DNA of 48,593 nucleotides, taken from assembly GCA_964494475.1 (NCBI GenBank), contig CAZBRS010000044.1:1-48593 (forward strand). Direction: 5' to 3'. Source of the DNA: CAZBRS01 sp964494475. GTDB lineage: Bacteria > Myxococcota_A > UBA9042 > CAZBRS01. The position numbers and the translations under genes were made by a program. Positions 9,001 to 17,405 of the stretch are shown in pieces. Each line of letters opens with the position of its first letter. Within the stretch, counting starts at the first letter, position 1. The notes under the pieces are model-generated. The model ran no database searches. It was not told the DNA's origin and saw nothing but the letters and a program-made list of their open reading frames with translations.

Positions 9001-11382
9001 CTCTCCCGACGTCTCGACGCGGCGGCCCTGCTCCACCGCCACCAGGGCGGCCTCGCGCTTCGCGAGCTCGTCCTGCAACTCGGACAGCCTGTCCTTGAGG
9101 GCGCCCACCTCGGAGCCCTGGGCCTCGAAGGCCGCGCGCGTCCGCGCCAGCTCGGTGCGCGTGGTGGCGAGCTCCGTCTCGTAGCGCGTGCGCGCGTCGT
9201 TCATTGCGGTCCGCGCGCTCTTCAACTGCGCCTCGATCTCGGCGCGCTCCTGGCCCTTGGTCGATTCGAGCTGGCTGAGCTTGGCCTCGTAGGCCGCGCG
9301 GGTGCGCTCGGTCTCGGCGCGGGCGGCGGCCAGCTCGGCTTCGTAGCTGGCGCGCGCGGCCTGCATGGCTGAGCGCGACTCGTTGAGCTCGCGCTCGACG
9401 TCGGCCTTGCGGGCGCCCTTGGCGCTCTCGGCCTCGGCCACCTTGGCCTCGTAGGCCGAGCGCGTTCGCCCCAGCTCGTCGCGCAACGTGGCGAGCTCGC
9501 TCTCGTAGGTGGCGCGAGCCAGTTCGGCCTCGGAGCGGGCCGCCGTCAGCTCCTGCTCGACGCGGGCGCGCTCGGTGCCCTTGGAGGTCTCGAGCTCGGC
9601 CAGCTTGGCCTCGTACGCGGCGCGGGTGCGCTCGATCTCGGCGCGGGTGGCCGCGACCTCGTTCTTGTAGGCGGCGCGGGCCTCGTCCATGGCCGCGCGG
9701 GCGGCGTCGAGCTCTTTCTTGGCCGAGGCCTTCTGGCTGCCGCCGGCCTTCTCGAGGGCCGCCACCTTGGTCTCGAAGTCGGCGCGGGTGCGCTCCAGCT
9801 CGGCGCGGGTGCGGTCGAGCTCGGCCTTCAGGGGGGCCGCCTTCGTCAGCTCGCCGGTCTCCTTCTGGAGCTCGCGGATACGGTCTTCCTCGAGCTTGCG
9901 CACCTGCACGACCTCTTGGAGCCGCGTCTCCTCCTCGGCGATCTGGCCGCGCACCTCGGAGAGCTTCAGCGTCAGGGACGCCAGGGTCCGCTGGGCGTCG
10001 TCCTGGCGCGCCTCGTTGCGCTTGCGCTGGTCTTCGAGGCCCTTCAGCTCGGCCGCGAGGCGCGCGACCTCCCGCTCCTTCGCGAGCGCGCGGGCCTCCG
10101 AGTCGGCCAGCGTGCTCTTGCCCGCGGCCAGGCTCTTCTGGTAGCCGGTCACCTCGGCGGCCAGCTGCGCCTTGCGGCTCTCGAGCCCGCCCACCTGGTC
10201 CTCGAGCTCTTCCTTCTGCCGGTTGCGCTCGGCCACGTTGGACTCGAGCTTCGCCAGGCGGTCGGAGGTCTCGGCCACGCGCGCCTTCAGGCTCGCCGCT
10301 TCTTTCTCGTACTTCGCGAGGGTCGTCTCGTTCTTCGCCTGGAAGCTGGACAGCGACTGCTTCGCCTTGTCGAGGGTCGCCGCCTGGGCGGAGCGCTCCT
10401 TCGTCAGGCCCTCGAGCTCGCGGGCCAGCGCCGAGCGCTCCTTCTCGAGGCGCGCCTTCTCGGCGTCGCCCGCCGCGGCGATCTGGCGACGCACGGCCTC
10501 GACCTTCTCGGCCTTGGCCTGGATCTCGGAGAGCATGCCCTCCTGGTTCGTGCGCGCGCTACGTACGGCCTCGAGCAGGCGCTCTTCCTCGGCGCGCTGG
10601 GTCGCGACGAAGCGCTGCTTCTCTTCTTCCTTCTTGCGAGCGGCCTCGATGGCGGTCTTGCGCTCCTCCTCGGCCTGGACCGAAGCCTTCAGCGCGGCCA
10701 GGCGGGCCTTCTCTTCCCGGACGGCGCGCTCGGTGGCCTGCTTCAGCTCCTCCTCGGTCTCGCGCGTCTCGGCCAGCTTGGCCCGCTTGGCTTCCTCGAG
10801 GGTGATGGCGTCGCGCACGGCGCTCAGGTCGTCGGCGCCCTTGGTCTGCAGCGAGGCCAACTCGGCCTGGCGGGCGCGGATGGTCGCGTCGAGCTCGGAG
10901 TTCCTGGACTCGTACGCCTGCAGGCGGGCCTTCAGCGCGTCTTCCTTGTCTTCGAGCGCCTTCAGGGCGGCGGGATCGGGCGCCTGGGCCTGGCGACCGC
11001 TGCCGTCGACGACGATGCGCAGGGTGTTGCCGGTGGTGTCGACCGTGTAGAGCGCGTCGCGCCGCAGGTTCACGATGACGCGGCTGGTGGGGGTCTGGTG
11101 GTTCGCGAACTGGAGCGTGCCCACGTCGTTGATGACGCCGTTGTAGACCTCGACGCTCTTGTCGAAGCCCACCTGGGTGTTCGCCAGGTCGACGAACAGC
11201 CGGGGCGGATCCTCCAGCTTGAAGACGCTGAACGTCGGGACGGCGGTGTTCGCCACCTCGATCAGCGTGAACTTCTCACGCTCCTGGACGGTGATCCCCG
11301 TCAGGCGGTTTCCTCCCGCCGCGTCGAGGCGCGACGGGCAGGCCAGCAACGTGAGGACCAGGAAGGCGATGGGAGCTCTCAT
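6064..11382 (-). CDS. pilQ: Type IV pilus secretin PilQ with giant coiled-coil insertion
   Basis: Protein of 1,772 residues, about twice the usual PilQ length. Order of domains: signal sequence with a possible lipobox LLAC at Cys15; AMIN peptidoglycan-binding domain (about 26-128); a very long Glu/Lys/Arg/Ala-rich coiled coil (about 135-1175); a second AMIN-like domain (about 1178-1290); N0/STN domain starting at GKRINLTIKDADIQD (about 1344-1420); N1 secretin domain (about 1440-1520); and the secretin beta-barrel ending in VPFFADLPILGPLFRK and LLIFITPRI. Secretins form the outer-membrane gate through which the pilus passes. The coil contains four 54-residue tandem repeats and a 32-residue duplication. 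The reading frame is uninterrupted, with no sign of frameshift. It heads a five-gene operon; pilMNOP are not adjacent. Start 11382 is chosen for its signal sequence. Confidence 0.93.
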   Translation of the reverse strand: MRAPIAFLVLTLLACPSRLDAAGGNRLTGITVQEREKFTLIEVANTAVPTFSVFKLEDPPRLFVDLANTQVGFDKSVEVYNGVINDVGTLQFANHQTPTSRVIVNLRRDALYTVDTTGNTLRIVVDGSGRQAQAPDPAALKALEDKEDALKARLQAYESRNSELDATIRARQAELASLQTKGADDLSAVRDAITLEEAKRAKLAETRETEEELKQATERAVREEKARLAALKASVQAEEERKTAIEAARKKEEEKQRFVATQRAEEERLLEAVRSARTNQEGMLSEIQAKAEKVEAVRRQIAAAGDAEKARLEKERSALARELEGLTKERSAQAATLDKAKQSLSSFQAKNETTLAKYEKEAASLKARVAETSDRLAKLESNVAERNRQKEELEDQVGGLESRKAQLAAEVTGYQKSLAAGKSTLADSEARALAKEREVARLAAELKGLEDQRKRNEARQDDAQRTLASLTLKLSEVRGQIAEEETRLQEVVQVRKLEEDRIRELQKETGELTKAAPLKAELDRTRAELERTRADFETKVAALEKAGGSQKASAKKELDAARAAMDEARAAYKNEVAATRAEIERTRAAYEAKLAELETSKGTERARVEQELTAARSEAELARATYESELATLRDELGRTRSAYEAKVAEAESAKGARKADVERELNESRSAMQAARASYEAELAAARAETERTRAAYEAKLSQLESTKGQERAEIEAQLKSARTAMNDARTRYETELATTRTELARTRAAFEAQGSEVGALKDRLSELQDELAKREAALVAVEQGRRVETSGERARVDELKARIAELTKRADDDKRASQSSLAELNGEVQGLKQALATSETDYRAALTAKDSDAAGLKKEVESLRARLAEREKAYEDRLGSRSTDVAALSSEVATLRVQLAEAARARDDVKARLGSTGAKLAEATAEVQRLQQQSTSQGSQIGSLQSEIEKTRFLLSAQKGLQGQEQRNLDQLKQRIVELENAAKAEKKGRASGYEQRLKENEAALAALKTEKGSAEANLTKLAATREEDRKRLAGMEKTLEAARADLAKVTRTLAEREARLASLDARDQAVAADSRKALDEASRLAAATEALKTALQAKEGDLARLAGEVDELNRAREADRKALDAARAEKEGDLARLAGEVDELNRAREADRKALDETRSRLVASLKAQTEAKTTGPGRVADVRFDGEGADARVEVTLEGDPSYRVTETAQGRKVLVLSGATLERGRERMLDVSSFRGPVASVASFNDRDAKGQVRVVVETNGKVDDRLEKQGNRLVWVFTPRAQGAVRQAFPTTVAADAAASSPAGSSGAAGLGLPGGAGDFGAAGVLNPYPYKKRKKYSGKRINLTIKDADIQDVISFLAREGGVNIVANDEVKGTVSFHLENIPWDLAFDMILKAKGLDYVKEGEVYRVAPLEAIQKEYDILIEKKKKSAALKALVVRLITVNYASAGDLVKRVKTLLSEKGSVEVDERTNTIILKDIEEHVIAIEDLVRRLDTQTPQVLIEARIVEATDNFTKEVGVQWGGHLGFGQQYGNQTGLVFPNVIGLSGGSDSSDSPTGGVAAATPGFAVNLPAATGAGAGGSIGLTLGSIGGAANLNLRLSAAEETGNVKIVSSPKISTLDNTAATIQQGVSIPVSVVSAQGVNTQFFNALLKLEVLPHVTQDGNISLKMDITKNEPDFAQTGANGNPSIRKKEAHTELLVKDGDTTVIGGIYTRSTAEGFKKVPFFADLPILGPLFRKHTENDQRSELLIFITPRIINRQASEVRTE
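7906..8097 (-). repeat. Tandem duplication of 96 bases in the pilQ coil
   Basis: Two near-identical 96-base units encode 32 residues each, containing LAGEVDELNRAREADRKALD. The spacing between the repeated block at 7906 and at 8002 is exactly 96 bases. They form the C-terminal end of the coiled coil, just before the second AMIN-like domain. The near identity suggests a recent duplication. Confidence 0.85.
9148..9795 (-). repeat. Four tandem 162-base repeats in the pilQ coil
   Basis: Four consecutive 54-residue units each start with (E/G)RTR(A/S)xxExK, carry a central (T/A)KGxx(R/K) turn and end with a xYxxEL(A)xxRxE segment. A partial fifth copy (ARTRAAFEA) follows. The copies have diverged in sequence but not in length: every unit is exactly 54 residues. 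Confidence 0.88.
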
Positions 11383-11422
11383 GCGCGACTCCGTACACTG
11401 CGTACACGGCTTGCCCGTCGCG

Positions 11423-11451
11423 ATGGTAAAGCCGGCGGGGGGGAGCGTCAA
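11423..11451 (-). promoter_or_regulatory. pilQ operon promoter
   Basis: Read on the minus strand: TTGACG (11451-11446), 17 bases, TACCAT (11428-11423). The leader to the ATG at 11382 is about 33 bases and contains two copies of CGTACAC (forward strand 11392-11408) that could bind a regulator. The -35 box lies 34 bases from the -35 box of the divergent Cys-rich gene. Confidence 0.6.
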
Positions 11452-11485
11452 AAAAACGGCCGGATCCGGAAATGATTGACCTTGC

Positions 11486-11514
11486 TTGAGAGTCCCCCGG
11501 CTTTCCTCTAGACT
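11486..11514 (+). promoter_or_regulatory. Promoter of the giant Cys-rich lipoprotein gene
   Basis: TTGAGA (11486-11491), exactly 17 bases, TAGACT (11509-11514). The predicted start is near 11521, leaving a leader of about 31 bases before the ATG at 11552. The 169-base region to pilQ holds this and the divergent pilQ promoter and no gene. Confidence 0.65.
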
Positions 11515-11551
11515 CCCCCAACGTGCCATCGAAGCGCCGTGGGGGATTGCC

Positions 11552-14500
11552 ATGCAGGGTCGAACGTCGTCGCTCGTTCTCGTCGCGCTTGCGGGCGTGT
11601 GGCTGTTGACGGCGTGTCCGTCCTCCAACACGTACTCCGGAGATGTCGGGCTCCCTGACGTGCTCGCCGATCTCGTCGGCGACGGCGTGACCATCGACAT
11701 CGTGCGCCCGCCCTGCCTGGCCGACGGCGACTGTCCCGAGGGCCAGGTCTGCGACCTCAAGTTCAACGCGTGCGTCCAGTGCGTCAGGACGGAGCAGTGC
11801 CCCGAGGGCCAGGCCTGCGTCGACGGCGCCTGCTCCGGGTTCGAGCCGTGCGCCGACAACGGCGACTGCGAGCAGGGCGTGTGCGACCTGGGGACGGGGC
11901 TCTGCGTGCCCTGCATCGTCGACGCGCACTGCCCCGAGGGCTACGCCTGCGTCGACCAGGCCTGCGTGCCCGCCGCGATCCCGTGCTCCGAGGGCGAGTG
12001 CCCGCCTCCGCTCGTGTGCGATCCGGTCACGCGCACCTGCGTCGAGTGCCGCACGTCGGCCGACTGCGCGCCGCTCGAGTTCTGCGACGCCGACCACGCC
12101 TGCCGGCCCGACCTCTGCGACGCCGGGGCCACCGAATGCCTGGGCGACGCGCTGATGCGCTGTGCCGTCGACGGGGGGGGCTGGGTGGCCGAGAGCTGCC
12201 CCTCCGGGACCACCTGCCACGCCGGTGCGTGCGTGGGCGAGTGCGTGCCCCAGTGCGCGGGCCGCGAGTGCGGCCCCGACCGCTGCGGCGGACTCTGCGG
12301 CGTCTGTCCTGACGACTCCACCTGCACCGACGACGGGCAGTGCCAGGGAGGGTGCCAGCCTTCGTGCGTCGGCGTCGAGTGCGGTGGCGACGGGTGCGGC
12401 GGCCAGTGCGGTTTCTGCGCGTCGGGGGAGGCGTGCGTCGACGGGCGCTGCCAGCCCGTGTGCGTGCCCACGTGCGTGGGGCCCGCCGGCCAGCTCCTCG
12501 AGTGCGGCGAGAACGGGTGCGGCGGCGTGTGCGGTCTCTGCGCGACCAGCGAGCTGTGCGACCAGGGGCGGTGTCTTCCCTCCTGCACCCCCCAGTGCGG
12601 CAACGTCCAGTGCGGCCCCAACGGCTGCGGCGGCGTCTGCGGCACGTGCCCCGCGGGCACAGCGTGCAACGACGCGGGCTTCTGCGCGGGCGTGTGCGTG
12701 GGCTCGTGCGAGGGCAAGCAGTGCGGCGACAACGGCTGCGGCGGCTTCTGCGGGTCGTGTCCGGGGGGTTCGTTCTGCGACGCCGGCGTGTGCGTGAAGC
12801 CCACGAACTGCAAGGCCTACTACGATTGCGTGCTCGACTGCGCGTTCTCGGGGCAGGTGCCCGACCCGTTCCAGTGCGCCGACGTGTGCGGTGTCGACGT
12901 CGGCACGTCGGCGGGCCAGGACCTGCTGGCCCTCGTCAACTGCGCGGCGGGCGCGTGCGGCTTCGAGTACGACTTCGCGTGCCTCCAGCACGCGCTCGAG
13001 GGTGAGTGCAACGCCCTCTACCTGCAGTGCGTGGCCTGCCAGCCCCAGTGCCAGGGCAAGCAGTGCGGTCCCGACGGGTGCGGCACCTCGTGCGGCGCTT
13101 GCTCCGGAGACCAGTTCTGCTCCGACGACGCCACGTGCACGCCGATTTGCAAGCCCCAGTGCCAGCTGTCCGGCGGCCTCTCGAAGGAGTGCGGCTCCGA
13201 CGGGTGCGGCGGCCAGTGCGGGGTGTGCTCGCCCCTCGAGGTGTGCGACGCGGGGGTGTGCGTGACGGCGTGCCTGCCCTCGTGCGTGGGCAAGCAGTGC
13301 GGCTCCGATGGCTGCGGCGGCAGCTGCGGCGCCTGCGCCCCCGGGAAGTCGTGCCAGGCCGGCAAGTGCGTGACGGTGTGCGAGCCCCAGTGCTGGGGGC
13401 AGGAGTGCGGCCCCGACGGGTGCGGCGGCGTGTGCGGCCTGTGCGCGCCGGGCGAGGCCTGCGTCAACGGCGCGTGCCAGGGCGGGTGCGAGCCCCAGTG
13501 CGTGCTGCCCACGGGCCAGCCGAAGCAGTGCGGCTCCGACGGCTGCGGCGGCACGTGCGGCGCGTGCCCGGTCGGGACCACTTGCAAGCAGGGTCTCTGT
13601 CAGGGCACGTGCGTGCCCCAGTGCCTCACGGCGGCCGGGTGGCCGAAGGAATGCGGCCCCGACGGCTGTGGCGGCCTCTGCGGCACGTGCCTGCCCGGCG
13701 AGGCGTGCGCCGACGGGCAGTGTTCGGGGGCGTGCGTGCCCTCGTGCGTGGGCAAGCAGTGCGGCGGCGATGGGTGTGGGGGCGCGTGCGGCGGGTGCCC
13801 CGACGGCACCTACTGCGACACCACCTGGCAGTGCCGGCCCCTGTGCACGCCCCAGTGCTCCGGGCGCGAGTGCGGCGCCGATGGCTGCGGGGGCGCGTGC
13901 GGTGTGTGCGCCGGCGACGAGGCGTGCGACGGCGGGAGTTGCGTGCCGTTCGTCACGTGCAAGGAGCTGGTCGACTGCATGATCGCGTGCGGTCAGGATC
14001 GGAGCGAGGCGTGCTACGCCGGGTGCTGGCAGGGCGCCAGCCCGGCCGCGCAGCTGCAGTTCGAGGCCTACCAGGCCTGCCTCATCGAGGTCTGCGGCTA
14101 CGATGGCACCGACCAGTGCTACGCCGACGCCTATTACGACGAGTGCAAGGACGAGTACTACGCCTGCCTGGCGTGCACGCCCAACTGCCAGGGCAAGCAG
14201 TGCGGCCCCGACGGCTGCGGCGGCCAGTGCGGCAAGTGCAACGCCGGCCTGGCGTGCGACCCGTACGGCCTGTGCGCGTGCCAGCCGGCGTGCGTCAACC
14301 GCCAGTGCGGCCCCGACGGCTGCGGGGGCGCCTGCGGTGAGTGCGCCGACGGCCTGGCTTGCAGCTCCGTCGGCAAGTGCGTGTGCCTGCCCAGCTGCCA
14401 GGGCCCCGATGGCAAGAAGAAGACGTGTGGATCCGACGGCTGCGGGGGCTCCTGCGGCGCCTGCCCGACCGGGCAGGTGTGCTCGGCGTCGGGTCAGTGC

Positions 14501-17381
14501 GCGGGTGGCTGCGTGCCGTCGTGCCTGCTGGCCGACGGGCAGCCGAAGGAGTGCGGCCCCGATGGGTGCGGCGGGCAGTGCGGCTTCTGCGCGGCGGGCC
14601 AGACGTGCCTGGGCGGCGTCTGCGACGGCGGCTGCGCGCCCTCGTGCGTGGCCAAGCAGTGCGGCCCCAACGGCTGCGGGGGGTCGTGCGGTGTGTGCCC
14701 TGCCGGGACCTTCTGCACGACCGGCGGCAAGTGCCAGGCGCTGTGCACGCCGAGCTGCGACGGCCGCGAGTGCGGCAGCGACGGTTGTGGCGGCCTCTGC
14801 GGCGTGTGCGGCGCGGGGGAGGTGTGCAAGACCGGGCAGTGCGTGGCCTACCTCGACTGCGAGGGCCTGGTCGAGTGTCACCAGGGCTGCAACGACGACG
14901 AGGTGTGCGGTCAGGCCTGCTGGGCCGACGCGAGCCCCGAAGCGCGCGAGCAGTGGCAGGCCTTCCAGATCTGCCTGCTCGAGATCTGCGGGCCGAACGG
15001 CAGCCAGACGTGCTACCAGCAGGCCTTCTACAGCGACTGCAAGGACGAGTACTACGCCTGTCTGGCCTGCACGCCGTCGTGCACCGGCAAGGCCTGCGGC
15101 CCCGACGGGTGCGGCGGAACGTGCGGCGCGTGCCCGGGAGGCGCCGCGTGTGACGCCTACGGAAACTGCCCCTGCGTGCCCTATTGCTCGGGTCGGGAGT
15201 GCGGCCCGAACGGCTGCGGCGGCACCTGCGGTACGTGCGCGGCCAACCTGGCCTGCAGCAGCGCCGGCAAGTGCCTGTGCCTGCCCGCGTGCACCGGCAA
15301 GGAGTGCGGCACCGACGGCTGTGGTGGCACGTGCGGAACGTGCCCCGCGGGCCAGGCCTGCACCGCCGGGCAGTGCGCCTCGACCTGTACGCCGTCGTGC
15401 ACGCTGGCCGACGGCACCAAGAAGCAGTGTGGCGGCGACGGTTGCGGCGGCTCGTGCGGTTCGTGCGGCGCGGGCGTGGCCTGCGTGAACGGCCGGTGCG
15501 GCGAGCCGTGCCAGCCGGTCTGCGCGGGCAAGCAGTGCGGCTCGAACGGTTGCGGCGGCTCGTGCGGCACCTGTCCTGCGGGCACGACCTGCACGCCGGC
15601 CGGTGCGTGCAAGGTCGACTGCGCGCCCAAGTGTGCCGGCCGTGAGTGCGGCCCCGACGGCTGCGGTGGCGTGTGCGGTGCCTGCTACTACGGCGAGAAC
15701 TGCGTCGGCGGCGCGTGCGTGCCCTTCGTGTCGTGCGAAGACATCCTCACCTGCATGTGGACCTGCCCCGACGGCGACGAGGCCTGCGAGGACGCCTGCT
15801 ACTATTCGGGCAGCCCCGAGGCCAAGCAGCAGTGGTTCGACCTGTGGGTCTGCCTCACCAACGCCTGCGGCGTGGAGGCCGGCTCCGAGTGCGTGACGAC
15901 GGCCCTGGTGGGCGCGTGCAAGGCGGTCTACTACGAATGCCTCGCCTGCACGGCCAACTGCGAGGGCCGGCAGTGTGGCCCCGACGGCTGCGGCGACGTG
16001 TGCGGCGCCTGCCCCGTGGGCGTGGCGTGCGACGACACGGGCCTGTGCGCCTGCCAGCCGAAGTGCGCCAACAAGCAGTGCGGACCCGACGGCTGCGGCG
16101 ACGTGTGCGGCGCCTGCGCGCCCGAGCAGGTGTGCACGGCCAACGGTAAGTGCGTGTGTGCGCCCCAGTGCGCGGGCCGCGAGTGCGGCACCGACGGCTG
16201 CGGCGGCTCCTGCGGAGCGTGCGCCCCGGGCCAGACCTGCGAGCTCGGCCTGTGCGCGCAGTCCTGCACGCCCACGTGCGACGAGCTGCAGTGCGGCACC
16301 GACTGCACGGGCGCCTGGTGCGGCGATTGCCCCGCCGGCCTCACCTGTACGCCCTGGGGCGAGTGCGTGCCCGGCTCGACCGACGGGTGCTCGGCGGGCC
16401 AGGGGCCGGGCTGCGGCGGCTGCCTCTGCGAGCCCTTCGTGTGCGAGCAGGACGCCTACTGCTGCCAGGTGATGTGGGACGACGTCTGCGTTCAGCTCTG
16501 CCAGCAGACGGGCGCCTGTGGCACCACCTGTGAGCCCACCTGCGACCAGATGCAGTGCGGCTACGACTGCAACGGCCAGTACTGCGGCTCGTGCCCCGAC
16601 GGGATGACGTGCGGCCCCGAGGGGTATTGCCTGCCCGGGGGCGGCGACGGCTGCTCGGCGCACGCGTGGCCCGGCTGCGACGGATGCGCGTGCGAGCAGT
16701 TCGTGTGCTCGATGGACCCGTTCTGCTGCTACGGCGAGTGGCACGAGGGGTGCGCCCAGATGTGCGCCCAGGTCGGCGGCTGCGAGACGTGCTCGCCCAC
16801 CTGCGACCAGATGCAGTGCGGCTACGATTGCCTCGGCAACTACTGCGGCACGTGCCCCNNNNNNNNNNNNNNNNNNNNNNNNNNNNNNNNNNNNNNNNNN
16901 NNNNNNNNNNNNNNNNNNNNNNNNNNNNNNNNNNNNNNNNNNNNNNNNNNNNNNNNNNGTCGATCCGTCGTGCTGCCAGGAGGTCTGGCACGACGGCTGC
17001 GCGCAGCTCTGCCAGATCTTCGACGGCTGCGGTTGTCAGCCCTCGTGCCTCTACAAGCAGTGCGGCGACGACGGCTGCGGCGGCTCGTGCGGTCAGTGCC
17101 CCGCGGGCAGCACGTGCAACGCCGCCGGCTTCTGCCAGGCGGGCGGCAAGACCTGCCAGCAGATCGTCGACTGCGCGCTCGCGACGTGCCTCGTCAACGG
17201 CATGCCGGATCTCGCCTGCTTCACGGCGTGCTCGGAGGGGGCCAGCCAGGCCGAGCGCGCCGCGTTCCAGGCGCTCTTCCAGTGCGTGGCGCCCTACTGC
17301 CTGCAGAACCCGACGGCCGACTGCTTCTATGGCGTGGCCAAGACCACGTGCATGAACGCGTACCTGGGGTGCCTCCAGTAG
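11552..17381 (+). CDS. Giant modular Cys-rich surface lipoprotein (contains assembly gap)
   Basis: Lipoprotein with 1,769 residues before the gap and 140 after it, so about 1,950 in total. The start at 11552 gives a signal with the lipobox LLTAC. Residues about 50-228 hold repeats of the CxxDxDCPxGxxC type. From 12242 there are 29 short repeats of about 35-41 residues (C.P.C.GK.CGPDGCGG.CG.CP.G), arranged in blocks of 5, 8, 6, 6, 3 and 1. The blocks are separated by four helical CX3C spacer domains of 70-76 residues at 12809-13036, 13958-14173, 14858-15067 and 15734-15946; a fifth spacer ends the protein at 17154-17378. Three longer modules of about 87 residues with a CCxxxWxxxC motif begin at 16265, 16529 and 16790. 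The frame changes across the 100 N only because the gap length is arbitrary. Function is unknown; a long disulphide-locked surface stalk or adhesin is inferred. Confidence 0.88.
12242..17153 (+). repeat. Array of about 29 CGxDGCGGxCGxC protein repeats
   Basis: Coding repeats of about 105-125 bases built around TGCGGC-rich Cys/Gly codons. They are grouped into blocks A (12242-12808, 5 copies), B (13037-13957, 8), C (14174-14857, 6), D (15068-15733, 6) and E (15947-16264, 3), plus one copy at 17034-17153. Sequence similarity between blocks C and D, including their flanking spacers, suggests growth by duplication of a whole block plus spacer. Confidence 0.85.
16859..16958. other. Assembly gap of 100 N inside the Cys-rich repeat gene
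   Basis: The run of 100 N breaks the third of three similar modules. In the preceding complete module the segment between CGSCP and the DPFCC motif is 38 residues. The true missing length is therefore probably near 114 bases, a multiple of three that would restore one continuous reading frame. Confidence 0.9.
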
Positions 17382-17405
17382 CGATCACGGCGCCCGACGC
17401 CCCCC

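Noticed and set aside
5755..9372. Long plus-strand open frame opposite pilQ (about 1,200 codons)
   Set aside because: Its product is Gly/Leu/Arg/Ala low complexity with no domain, and it starts inside the dehydroquinate-synthase-like gene on the other strand. The pilQ frame has recognisable domains throughout.
11276..16744. Very long open frame on the minus strand opposite the Cys-rich gene (about 1,800 codons)
   Set aside because: It is a shadow of the Cys/Gly-rich repeats in high-GC DNA. Its translation is low-complexity Ala/Gly/Arg/His, it runs across pilQ's promoter, and the plus-strand protein has a signal peptide, lipobox and ordered repeats.
12242..17153. CRISPR-like regular repeats
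   Set aside because: The repeats are coding, vary in length (about 105-125 bases), are not identical and have no spacer/repeat alternation or cas genes.
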